A stretch of 64,000 nt of DNA from Burkholderiaceae bacterium. Its GTDB lineage: Bacteria; Pseudomonadota; Gammaproteobacteria; Burkholderiales; Burkholderiaceae_C. Below are positions 53,013-60,652 of this stretch, one piece after another; position 1 is the first letter of the stretch; every line of letters starts with the position of its first letter. The position numbers and the translations under genes were made by a program. Under the pieces are notes generated by a model. It saw only the letters and a list, made by a program, of their open reading frames with translations. It was not told where the DNA came from and did not search any database. The stretch spans positions 26,326-90,325 of the forward strand of contig JAFALA010000072.1 of NCBI GenBank assembly GCA_019234815.1, written 5' to 3'.

Positions 53013-53183
53013 ATGAAATTGCCTTCGCCAAATCGTTCGAAACCGCGCAAGGTTGACCCCTGCGACCCGCTCGAGGCGCAGGTCAAGCGCGATTGGCTGC
53101 GTATGCAGAATCCTCGGTTTGGCTGGCTTGCGAACTTACTCTCTGCGTTTGTCCCGAAGCGTTCGGACTTCGGACAGTTCTAA
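53013..53183 (+). CDS. Possible small protein in the 358-bp gap
   Basis: A 56-codon frame, MKLPSPNRSKPRKVDPCDPLEAQVKRDW onwards, basic and without hydrophobic spans, lies between the 135-aa gene and the DUF6998 gene. TGCTATAC upstream could be an extended -10 box. There is no clear ribosome-binding site and no recognised homology, so it may be non-coding. Nothing else is seen in 52932-53289. Confidence 0.3.
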   Translation: MKLPSPNRSKPRKVDPCDPLEAQVKRDWLRMQNPRFGWLANLLSAFVPKRSDFGQF

Positions 53184-53289
53184 TAAATTGGCCTGTGCAG
53201 GTAGCCCAACACAGGCAGCTACTTACAGGCGATGCCAACGACAAAGCTACCCACATTCGAGTTCGGCGATTCGAACTGACGTACCACGA

Positions 53290-53784
53290 ATGGACGAAAT
53301 CGAGCTCTCCCGACTGATTCGCCAGCTTTACGACATCGTCAGACAACTCGAAGCGATGTTTCCTGGTCGGCACTTCACCCCTGACGGGCATCTCGTCGGC
53401 AGTTTGGGTGAAGCTATTGCGAGCCATTACTACGGCGTTGAACTGTGCACCGCGTCTACCGAAGGGTATGACGGGCATGCGGGCACCAGACGTGTCGAGG
53501 TCAAAACCACACAAGGCAAATCCGTGCCGCTTTCCAGCTGCCCGCCGCATTTGCTGGTGTTCAAACTGCGTCCCGATGGCAGCTTCGAAGAGTGCTACAA
53601 CGGGCCGGGGACACTGGCGTGGGAACTGGTCGCCCATGGAAAACTTCCCAAGAACGGCCAGCGCCAAGTTTCTCTATCAGCCTTGAAGAAGGTGATGTCC
53701 GAGAAGGTAAAGCGAACGGACCTGCTTGAGCCTTGTCGGCCGTTTCCCGCCGGTACGACTCGGAACCCTGCAATTTCGGGTTAG
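53290..53784 (+). CDS. DUF6998-type protein with PD-(D/E)XK nuclease-like motif
   Basis: 164 aa from ATG 53290; an earlier in-frame ATG gives an implausible Ser/Arg-rich leader. Residues 31-55 (PDGHLVGSLGEAIASHYYGVEL) are followed by STEGYDGHAGTRRVEVKTTQGKS, in which Asp61, Glu70 and Lys72 fit the D-(x)n-E-x-K catalytic core of PD-(D/E)XK nucleases, with Glu41 as a possible additional ligand. Then come HLLVFKLRPDGSFEECYNGPG and a basic tail. The family is usually described as restriction-endonuclease-like; no methyltransferase partner is present in the element, so a conventional restriction-modification role is doubtful. Confidence 0.7.
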   Translation: MDEIELSRLIRQLYDIVRQLEAMFPGRHFTPDGHLVGSLGEAIASHYYGVELCTASTEGYDGHAGTRRVEVKTTQGKSVPLSSCPPHLLVFKLRPDGSFEECYNGPGTLAWELVAHGKLPKNGQRQVSLSALKKVMSEKVKRTDLLEPCRPFPAGTTRNPAISG

Positions 53785-53899
53785 ACCGCCTCACTAATAC
53801 CCTGAAAGCGCGCAAAATGCGCTGCAAGAGCAATCCAGGGAGTGGCCATGAACGATGCGGCGGTACTGCGGCGATGCGTGAACCGAGGCTTTGCCTGAC

Positions 53900-55369
53900 A
53901 TGCGCAAGGACCTCTGGAATCTCTTGAGGGCCCCCAGGCTGGAACGGCGTCACATCATTTCTATCCACACCGATGGGCAAGAAATCAATTCACGCCAGCT
54001 TGTTGGTGAGGCTAGTTTTGATGAGGGGTTGACCGTCAGGGACGAAAACACCTCGCACCTTGTGCCAGTAGTTCAGCTGCGATTGAATGAAATCGCATCA
54101 GCGGCCCGCGCCAATGATGAAGCCGAATCGCCCAAGATAGTGGGCGGTATCTGGGTCGACCAGTATGACGATGCACCCTCGGTTATTGCGGCAGAAGTTT
54201 TTGTCCACTTGCCGAAGAGCGTATTTCAGACGCTATGGGAATCAGCACACGAGGGCTCAGAGATTTGGCTCAAAGTGTGGGTCTTGCCCAGCGATGAGCC
54301 AACGGACCTTATGTTGCCGGGTGTGGGCCGCAACTCAATCAATATCCACGTCTCGGAAATAGCCTGCCATCCTGCGGGCACCACTCTGCCAAGCTGGCTG
54401 GAAGACCGACGCGTTGAGCAGCTTCGAAAAGCCTTTCAAGAAACATATTTTGAGAGAAGTTACGGAGAACAGGTCAGGGTCATTGGCCGTGAGCTGTCGC
54501 TTGGATTGGCTCGCATAGAGAAACCCCAGGAGCGTATCGACAAGCTGGCCAAGGTGCTGGAATTGATTGGCGATGCCAGAGTCGCGTTTAGAGCACCATT
54601 GCGGGGTCCCGATTCAAAGCTGAGCGACAACGCTTACTACCTGAAGAAGCCAGAATTCGAAGCCTTCATCGCCCAATTTGACGAAAAACGCCAGGAAGAG
54701 CTCAGGCGGTCCTTCGGAATGCTTTGGACGTACCTCAGCATCCATGCGACCGTTCAGCAAGGCGAAGACGCCATAGGGCCTGCCAAGAATGGCCTGCAAT
54801 GCATGCCTGACGACCTGGACCGAGTGGCTGCTGCTTACTGTGAGTTGGGCGACCTTCGGTCCAAGACCCTGGAATGGGCTCTGCTGGCCGCGTTGACGTA
54901 CTCGGAATGCCTGGGCTTTGCTCAGTTCGTCAATGCCGACGAGAACTTCCTGGGTCTTCCGCCCCCTGAACCGCTCAAAGGGCCCCAATCGAAGCGCAGC
55001 TGGAAAAAGGCCGTGCGGGTCGCGCTCGTAGAGTTGGCTAGCGAGAGCATCGCACTGGGGCTGTCCTTCGGCGTGGCCTGGGCGCTTACACAAGGAAATG
55101 AGACCGCCACATGGGTCGTGATGACCGGCTATACCGCTTGGCGGTGGATGCGCAAACTCATTCTCAGGCATGAGCAGAATCCAAAGCTCAAATCCGCCGA
55201 CTTGCTGACCAAAATGTTCGCGATTTCCGAATCGTTCAAACGATACGATTTCAACGCCAGGAGCGTCCGTCAACTGGTTCAGTCGGCAACGCAGGACGGC
55301 GCGGTGTATAGCCCATGGGTACTGAATCTGCTTGACCGGATGGTCCTGGACCTGGAGACGGACCGCTAA
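53900..55369 (+). CDS. Large protein of unknown function, transposon cargo
   Basis: About 489 aa from ATG 53900 (MRKDLWNLLRAPRLERRHII); a TTG at 53891 is an alternative. The first 170 residues look beta-rich with motifs such as GGIWVDQYDDAPSVIAAEVFVHL and EIWLKVWVL. A long helical central part (RSYGEQVRVIGRELSLGLARIEKPQERIDKLAKVLELI) follows. Near the C-terminus ALVELASESIALGLSFGVAWALTQGNETATWVVMTGYTAW could form two membrane helices or a buried hairpin. I find no known catalytic motif. It is the largest cargo gene; membrane association plus an intracellular sensor-like region would suit a defence effector, but that is speculation. Confidence 0.65.
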   Translation: MRKDLWNLLRAPRLERRHIISIHTDGQEINSRQLVGEASFDEGLTVRDENTSHLVPVVQLRLNEIASAARANDEAESPKIVGGIWVDQYDDAPSVIAAEVFVHLPKSVFQTLWESAHEGSEIWLKVWVLPSDEPTDLMLPGVGRNSINIHVSEIACHPAGTTLPSWLEDRRVEQLRKAFQETYFERSYGEQVRVIGRELSLGLARIEKPQERIDKLAKVLELIGDARVAFRAPLRGPDSKLSDNAYYLKKPEFEAFIAQFDEKRQEELRRSFGMLWTYLSIHATVQQGEDAIGPAKNGLQCMPDDLDRVAAAYCELGDLRSKTLEWALLAALTYSECLGFAQFVNADENFLGLPPPEPLKGPQSKRSWKKAVRVALVELASESIALGLSFGVAWALTQGNETATWVVMTGYTAWRWMRKLILRHEQNPKLKSADLLTKMFAISESFKRYDFNARSVRQLVQSATQDGAVYSPWVLNLLDRMVLDLETDR

Positions 55370-55465
55370 TGAACACTACCCGCTAGCGATTTGACGTATC
55401 CACGATAAGCGACCGGCTCGGCCGTTGATGGAACTCGTGGACGCTACCAGCCACTTTCGGTTCCT

Positions 55466-55981
55466 TCACTTTTGCTTGCCTGATAGGTATGCGTCTGGTG
55501 AGAACACGCCCTGAAAGCGAGGGCACGCCACTTTTGCATAGTCGGTCCTGGCGCTCTGCTTGTCGAGTGACTGGTAATCCTGTGCCTGAACCAATTTTCC
55601 ATCGGCGAGTAGCGACGTGAATACCTTGTAGAACGGGGCCCCCGGAGACCCGGTAGCAACGATTTGTACAATGTCAGAGGAACCGGTACCTGATGAACGA
55701 ATCAGGCAGTCTCCGATTTTGAAGTCTTGGTCAACACTTGTAGAGCATGCCGCTGGTAGCTGTAGCGCGAAGGCCATGACAAGCATAGGGATTGATATTT
55801 TCGACAGCATCGACTGCCACTTCGCGCGCCGCAAACCCTGCTCGGTGGCGTTGCCTATGAATGAGACGACAGGCTCCCCCTTGTCCGTGTACAGCTGGAC
55901 ACGAGGTGGAAACACCCACATCAGGACCGCAGCCAGCGCCCCAAGGCTGAGCCCTATGACATTCAGTACGGTAGCCGTCAT
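55466..55981 (-). CDS. Small membrane protein of unknown function
   Basis: 171 aa on the opposite strand to its left neighbour. Two hydrophobic helices (VLNVIGLSLGALAAVLMWVF at 5-24 and ISIPMLVMAFALQLPAACS at about 62-80) enclose a short charged loop. A soluble C-terminal domain follows, with CLIRSSGTGSSDIVQIVATGSPGAPFYKVF and a Cys near the end that could pair with the first. It is convergent with the 489-aa gene. It could be a membrane partner of that protein, but nothing shows this directly. Confidence 0.6.
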   Translation of the reverse strand: MTATVLNVIGLSLGALAAVLMWVFPPRVQLYTDKGEPVVSFIGNATEQGLRRAKWQSMLSKISIPMLVMAFALQLPAACSTSVDQDFKIGDCLIRSSGTGSSDIVQIVATGSPGAPFYKVFTSLLADGKLVQAQDYQSLDKQSARTDYAKVACPRFQGVFSPDAYLSGKQK

Positions 55982-56179
55982 TGTTTATGCCGCTCGCAGG
56001 AAGGCGTATGGGTGGACCTACAACTTGCAAGTTATGGTGTCAGGCACTTGCAGCTGATACGCAAAAACTTGCAGCTTATGGTGCAACCCACAGCGCGGTC
56101 AAGTTCATCAAGTGTCTGGGTCCCTGGCCTTGGCTCGCAGCGCTGCTCATAGTTTTCGTCAGTTGGATGTTGCACAAAA

Positions 56180-56199
56180 TACTGTATGCATGTACAGTA
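56180..56199. promoter_or_regulatory. SOS box (LexA operator) before the S24 repressor gene
   Basis: TACTGTATGCATGTACAGTA is a perfect 20-bp palindrome except at its central ATGCAT-side bases and contains CTGT-N8-ACAG, the LexA consensus. It lies 27 bp before the LexA-like gene start, so the gene should be induced by DNA damage and may repress itself. Confidence 0.85.
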
Positions 56200-56226
56200 A
56201 TCAGAAAGAACTTTCGATGAAGCGAA

Positions 56227-56802
56227 ATGGCCGACGCCAAGCATCTTGCCTCCCTGCGAAGCTACTACAAGCAGGCCGGCGCGTTTCCCTCCATGCCGCG
56301 CCTCTGTGAGGTGCTGGGACTGTCTTCGACTTCGTCGGTTTTCGTGCTTATCGGGCGCTTGACCAAGGCAGGCTACCTGGACCGGGTGGATGGCCGCATT
56401 GTCCCGACACGCCGTTTCTTCGCCAGAACGCTCCTGGGTTCTGTCCGAGCTGGCCAGCCCCAGCCAGCAGACCAGACCGAACCTGAAGTCATAACACTCG
56501 ATGATTACCTCATCGACGAACCCAACCGGACGGCGCTCCACCGAGTCCGCGGCGACAGCATGCGCGACGTCGGCATTCTTGACGGTGACCTGGTCGCGGT
56601 CGAGCACAACGCCCCTGCCGGACCCGGTGACATCGTCGTGGCCGTTGTTGACGGCGAAATCACGGTCAAGACGCTGCGGCGTGACGCCGACGGCAAGTAT
56701 TTCCTCGAGGCGGCTAACCCTGCCTACGAGCCCATTCGACCCAAGAGCAGCTTTGAATTGCTCGGCGTCGTTGTCAGCGTCTGTCGACGCGTCAGGAGGT
56801 GA
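56227..56802 (+). CDS. LexA-like S24-family repressor
   Basis: 191 aa. An N-terminal winged-helix region (FPSMPRLCEVLGLSSTSSVFVLIGRLTKAGYL) resembles LexA's. A self-cleavage site follows, VRAGQP, whose Ala75-Gly76 bond matches LexA's, and then the S24 peptidase core with Ser111 in VRGDSMRDVGI and Lys148 in EITVKTL. RecA-stimulated autocleavage after DNA damage is therefore expected. A near-consensus SOS box stands directly upstream. It is distinct from a housekeeping LexA in context, lying inside the transposon, and is the likely link between host stress and element genes. Confidence 0.9.
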   Translation: MADAKHLASLRSYYKQAGAFPSMPRLCEVLGLSSTSSVFVLIGRLTKAGYLDRVDGRIVPTRRFFARTLLGSVRAGQPQPADQTEPEVITLDDYLIDEPNRTALHRVRGDSMRDVGILDGDLVAVEHNAPAGPGDIVVAVVDGEITVKTLRRDADGKYFLEAANPAYEPIRPKSSFELLGVVVSVCRRVRR

Positions 56803-56892
56803 GCAACTGAACGCCTCCGCATTTACCGCTTGACCGAACCGATTCGTTCAACTGGCCAGCCTTGTTACGGCCACGGGCAGAGCTTTGCCTGA

Positions 56893-57150
56893 TTACAGGT
56901 GAGCTCGCAGCTGCTGCCCCGGTCGCTTGATTATTTCCAGATGCGTCACGTCGAGCGCCTGGAGTAGCAGCACCAGGAAACCTGCAGTGAACGTACCTCG
57001 GTTGATGCGATTGGACAGGACGCGGTCGTCAATCTCCAGCCCGAACCTTGCGAGGCGGGCGGCGAGAGTTTTGTACGACAGGCCCTGGGTGTCCCGTAGC
57101 TCTTTGACAAGTGCACGGATACGCGCCTGAGCTTCGGCTTCAGCGTCCAC
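56893..57150 (-). CDS. DUF6471-like helix-turn-helix regulator
   Basis: 85 aa from GTG 57150. The sequence RIRALVKELRDTQGLSYKTLAARLARFGLEIDDRVLSNRINRGTF has the features of a compact HTH domain of DUF6471 type, followed by FLVLLLQALDVTHLEI, the usual closing helix. It is divergent from the transposase operon, with two CATCA-N4-TGATG palindromes in the shared spacer. It is the natural candidate repressor of that operon and of itself, but binding is inferred. Confidence 0.78.
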   Translation of the reverse strand: MDAEAEAQARIRALVKELRDTQGLSYKTLAARLARFGLEIDDRVLSNRINRGTFTAGFLVLLLQALDVTHLEIIKRPGQQLRAHL

Positions 57151-57164
57151 CGTTTCGCCAGGTA

Positions 57165-57236
57165 TTCATCAAAAATGATGCATGACTTTAGACGGTAAAG
57201 CGGAGGTGAAAGTAAACGCTCATCATTTTTGATGAA
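57165..57236. promoter_or_regulatory. Paired operators between the HTH gene and the transposase operon
   Basis: TTCATCAAAAATGATG (57165-57180) and CATCATTTTTGATGAA (57221-57236) are exact reverse complements, and each contains its own palindrome CATCA-N4-TGATG. They lie 56 bp apart, just over five helical turns, which would allow looping or independent control of both divergent promoters. Confidence 0.75.
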
Positions 57237-57282
57237 TTAAATCCAGTCAATGCCCGTGAATGCCTAAACGCCCAATAGGTCA

Positions 57283-57600
57283 ATGAGTCAAGCCATGAAG
57301 GTCGAAGTCCAACCCATTTACGAACGAGGCAAAGCGTTGCGCACGAAGGACCGTGCAACCATGCCAAAGTACCGCGGCACCCTGCGCGTCAGAGAAGAAC
57401 GCGTAAGCGATTGGGCACGAGCCGTCACGACGGCCGCCTTGGTGTCGGACCTGGATGGAGTCGAGGCGCCAGTATTGCCGGCGCTGCTTGATGCAAACGT
57501 GCTTTTCATCCAAGGCGCCCAACTGCGCATCAGCGGCTTCGAATTGGTGGAAGGGGCGCAATACGGCCAGACTTGGGACGTGAAGGTGCGGGAATGCTGA
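57283..57600 (+). CDS. First gene of the transposase operon, unknown
   Basis: 105 aa (MSQAMKVEVQPIYERGKALRTKDRATMPKYRGTL). The end GAQLRISGFELVEGAQYGQTWDVKVREC is beta-rich, consistent with a small barrel or OB-like fold. It overlaps the next gene by 7 nt. Its place ahead of a transposase, behind the regulated promoter, suggests an accessory transposition factor. I find no recognisable family motif. Confidence 0.65.
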   Translation: MSQAMKVEVQPIYERGKALRTKDRATMPKYRGTLRVREERVSDWARAVTTAALVSDLDGVEAPVLPALLDANVLFIQGAQLRISGFELVEGAQYGQTWDVKVREC

Positions 57601-58322
57601 AAGTGACGCTCCACACGGCACCGCCCGACAAGGCCAATGCTTTCAACCTGGTCGGACGGCTGGAAATTGGGTACGCGAAATTGGCGGCCATTGCCGACTA
57701 CAAGGTGGCCATGCTGGCCACTGGGCTCGGGGAGGTGTCTCCAGCCAGAGTGCAAAACTATCCTCGCTGGTCCGCCAGCATCTGGGATTTGGTCGCCCGC
57801 GCGGTATGCATCAGCCTGAATCGTCAAGAATCGATTTGGCCAACGGACATTCCGGTGCGGCGCAAGGGCGCATACGCCGTACACCTCAGCGCCATCGTCG
57901 AGCACTGGCCCGACGGACTCGGCAACAAGCGCTCCACCATTGCGACGGCGCATATTCAGATGCGCCGCAGGCGCTGCAGCTATGTGGCCAGATTTGAAGA
58001 CGATTTAATGGGCGAATCCGTCAGTGACGTTTTCGTTCACACCCCGGAAGTGCTGATGCCTTGGGACCTCTTTGCGCGTGCCTATGCCTGGACCTTCAAT
58101 GGCAAGTTGGAGCTGCCAAAGCGACCCCCACTGGCTGTTCCCTTGCCTTTTGAATATGCGGGTGGGTCGTACGTGCTGCTTGATACGCTGCCGGAGCCCT
58201 CTCGCAGTGGCATCCGCCGCTGGCTGGTTCGTCAAAACCTCGTACCTACAACCGTCGAAACCTTCGAGGGTGATTGCGTGACGGAGCGCCAATTTGTTCA
58301 ATTCTTGGAGACTGCCGTATGA
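57594..58322 (+). CDS. Second gene of the transposase operon, unknown
   Basis: 242 aa from ATG 57594, within the end of the previous gene. The protein has mixed alpha/beta character with IWDLVARAVCISLNRQESIWPTDIPVRRKGAYAVHLSAIV and an Arg-rich stretch MRRRRCSYVARFEDDLMGESVSDVF that could contact nucleic acid. It ends VTERQFVQFLETAV and overlaps the transposase start by 4 nt (ATGA), so stoichiometric translation with the transposase is likely. It is not a known helper (no ATPase motifs as in TnsC or IstB), and its function is unassigned. Confidence 0.65.
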   Translation: MLKVTLHTAPPDKANAFNLVGRLEIGYAKLAAIADYKVAMLATGLGEVSPARVQNYPRWSASIWDLVARAVCISLNRQESIWPTDIPVRRKGAYAVHLSAIVEHWPDGLGNKRSTIATAHIQMRRRRCSYVARFEDDLMGESVSDVFVHTPEVLMPWDLFARAYAWTFNGKLELPKRPPLAVPLPFEYAGGSYVLLDTLPEPSRSGIRRWLVRQNLVPTTVETFEGDCVTERQFVQFLETAV

Positions 58323-59602
58323 CGTACCCTGCAGCTGAGACATCTCGCTACCGTAAGCCACGAGCGGAAATTCATCGACCAGCGTCGGAAGCCAGTCGCT
58401 GGCACATGTCGTCGAAGGCCATTGACCGCTCGGTTGAGGAGTATTTCGAGTGGACCGACCTGAAGTGCGTGCGGCATCTTGCAACCCTGCGTTGGGGTTC
58501 GTACAAGCTCGTGACCTGTCCACACTGCATCAGCGCCGCTGAACATTATTGGTATCCAAAAGAGTTGCGCTGGAAATGCAACACGTGCGGCAGCAAGTTC
58601 AGCGTGACATCGCAAACTGTTTTTGCCAATCGTCGTCTTCCATTGCAGAAGCTGCTTGCGGCGTTGCACTTGTGGGCTTGTGGCGCTGCAGGTCAGCCAG
58701 CGCTCGAGTTGCGGCGCATGCTGAAGCTCGGCGGCTACAACACGAGCTTCACGCTGGTCGCCAAGCTTCGCGAAGGGCTCGTGCGCGGCTTCAATACAGG
58801 GCTCATCAGTGGCGTGCTGGAAATGGACGGATTCCACGCGTCAGGCCGCCGGGCCAGTGAGAAACGGGGCCGTCCATTGACGTTCCGAACGACAGACCCC
58901 GAGGAAGCCCGAGACGCCGCGCTCTTGACGCAGACCGCGAAGATGAAAAAGCGCAAGGATGAGAAGACGGCCGCTATTGCGGCAGGCGGTGTCGTGCATC
59001 CAGAACACGGCCAAGTGTTTCCGGCATCACGCCGCATCGGCTTCACCATTCGTAAACGCCATGGCGTCAAAGGCAAAGGCGCCATGGTGACACGTGTGGG
59101 CGTGGGGCTGGCTGAGACGCCAGATGTTGTTCGCAGCCTCGTTGATGCCTATGTTGTAACGCCGGAATCCATTCTGGCTACCGACACGGGGACCGCATTC
59201 AAGGGCATTGGCAAGGAGTTCCTGCTGCACCTTGCCGTGAACCACAGCGAAACGTTGTCGGACGGGGATGGCGTGCACGTCAACAATTCGGAAGGCTTTG
59301 GCGCTCGGCAGGACCGCTCCGAAAAGGGTGTGTACTTGAATCTAGAGCCTAAATACCTCCACGATTACATGGCCGAAACGGCCGCTCGTGAAGACTTCCG
59401 ACGGCGCCCGCCGGGAGCCATGTCAGACGGCGTGATGTTCTGGGCTTTGAACGTCGGGCTGTCGCAGTACTGGCGTGGCTTCACTCACGGTAAGCATCGG
59501 GACTTCGAAATTCTGAAACCCGAGAACCGACCTGCGAAGGCGAGTGGGCCAGAGAAGGGGCGGTCACCGCTGGCGCAGGTGAATGGACGACCGCCACGAT
59601 GA
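58319..59602 (+). CDS. IS1595/ISXO2-type transposase
   Basis: 427 aa from ATG 58319. A zinc ribbon (Cys67, Cys70, Cys87, Cys90 in CPHC..CNTC) precedes a helix-turn-helix-like region (LLAALHLWACGAAGQPALELRRML). The ISXO2-like catalytic domain has Asp170 in VLEMDGFH, Asp289 in ILATDTGTAF, and the third position in HVNNSEGF (Asn323 or Glu325). A Lys/Arg-rich insertion (residues 180-255) makes it longer than the typical 220-320 aa. It cuts and joins element ends; the matching 30-bp repeats and 8-bp duplication sit at the element borders. It is the third gene of an overlapping operon. Confidence 0.9.
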   Translation: MTYPAAETSRYRKPRAEIHRPASEASRWHMSSKAIDRSVEEYFEWTDLKCVRHLATLRWGSYKLVTCPHCISAAEHYWYPKELRWKCNTCGSKFSVTSQTVFANRRLPLQKLLAALHLWACGAAGQPALELRRMLKLGGYNTSFTLVAKLREGLVRGFNTGLISGVLEMDGFHASGRRASEKRGRPLTFRTTDPEEARDAALLTQTAKMKKRKDEKTAAIAAGGVVHPEHGQVFPASRRIGFTIRKRHGVKGKGAMVTRVGVGLAETPDVVRSLVDAYVVTPESILATDTGTAFKGIGKEFLLHLAVNHSETLSDGDGVHVNNSEGFGARQDRSEKGVYLNLEPKYLHDYMAETAAREDFRRRPPGAMSDGVMFWALNVGLSQYWRGFTHGKHRDFEILKPENRPAKASGPEKGRSPLAQVNGRPPR

Positions 59603-59784
59603 CGCCAGGCCAAGAAGCCGCAATCGACCGGCCGCGTTGTAGGCTTGACCGACAAGTACCGCCGTGATATCTGGTTATTAAGCAACGGACCAAGCCCAGC
59701 GCAGTTAGCATCAGGGACGCGTAGCGCCGATAGGCTTTGAATTGGTGTCAAAATGCCACCGGATTCAGCCACCCAGAACATTCG

Positions 59785-60135
59785 ATGCGATTTATTTATC
59801 TTGTAGCTGCCCTGGTGTTCACGCTTACAGGTTGCCACAACGCGAGTACGCCCCCTGGCATAAGCTTCATGTCCAGCGGTAAACCATCGATTGTGCTAAA
59901 CGTGCAAAACAACACTTGGCGAATCTACGTCAATGGCGTAAACAAGACAGAGGCCGTGGGTTTGGCTGTTGACCCACTTGGAAAAAGTCTTGATGAGAAT
60001 ATTCAAGTGAAGATTACACGCCCGGACGATTTATTTCATGGGACATTTTTACTTCAATATGCGTTATTAGGCGGATATGCTTGTACTGGAGAATGCCCAG
60101 CAGGGCAAAAAAGCTGGAAGCAGATTCGTCCCTAA
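59785..60135 (+). CDS. Small predicted lipoprotein
   Basis: About 116 aa from ATG 59785; an in-frame upstream ATG at 59737 would spoil the signal. The signal FIYLVAALVFTLTGC ends in a lipobox (LTGC), so a lipid-anchored envelope protein is predicted. The mature part has SIVLNVQNNTWRIYVNGVNKTEAVG and two cysteines near the end (YACTGECPAG). The coding sequence has visibly lower G+C than the rest of the element. Its stop interlocks with the stop of the next, convergent gene (CTAA). Confidence 0.65.
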   Translation: MRFIYLVAALVFTLTGCHNASTPPGISFMSSGKPSIVLNVQNNTWRIYVNGVNKTEAVGLAVDPLGKSLDENIQVKITRPDDLFHGTFLLQYALLGGYACTGECPAGQKSWKQIRP

Positions 60136-60527
60136 AAGCTGACTCGCTGGGCCGATTTTATTTCCGCAGCGGGTACATGCCGTGGCGGGACGTTGCTTAC
60201 GGACCAACGAGCGGACCAAGTATGCGCCCCCAAATACAAGTTCATAGAGCCGTCAGAGAGGCGTTCGGCGGGTGCCAATAACGTGCAATTATCTTGGATG
60301 GCCTTGGCCTCATTGAAGGTTGAAAGGTCTGCGCCGTACGCTACACCTTTGTGAGTACAGGCCCACGCATTTTTAGCTGACGGGCTGTAGCTTAGTTCGA
60401 CGATGTACATCGCATGCGGGAAGCCAGTTTCAGTAGCGTAGTCACTCAAGAAGCAGCCGCCAGCAACGCCAGCAATTACTGCAATTGCCAGCAAAAGAGT
60501 TAAAGATAGCTTTAAAGGACGGAGCAT
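60132..60527 (-). CDS. Small exported or membrane-anchored protein
   Basis: 131 aa. A hydrophobic leader (LSLTLLLAIAVIAGVAGGCF) could be a signal anchor or, with Cys25, a loose lipobox. Then SYSPSAKNAWACTHKGVAYGADLSTF and a soluble end. It is convergent with the lipoprotein gene and shares its low G+C. An AT-rich region with CTATAT/ATATAG repeats lies upstream of its start and probably holds the promoter. Function unknown; envelope location is predicted. Confidence 0.6.
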   Translation of the reverse strand: MLRPLKLSLTLLLAIAVIAGVAGGCFLSDYATETGFPHAMYIVELSYSPSAKNAWACTHKGVAYGADLSTFNEAKAIQDNCTLLAPAERLSDGSMNLYLGAHTWSARWSVSNVPPRHVPAAEIKSAQRVSF

Positions 60528-60652
60528 CAGTTTAGACAGAGAAAGGTGACAGATTTTTCTATATGGCTATATAGTTTTGTTACTTAAATGTTTCGTGCGT
60601 TGAAGCCACATAAGAACCGGCTACGCCGAGGTGGGACGCTAGGCTGACGTGC

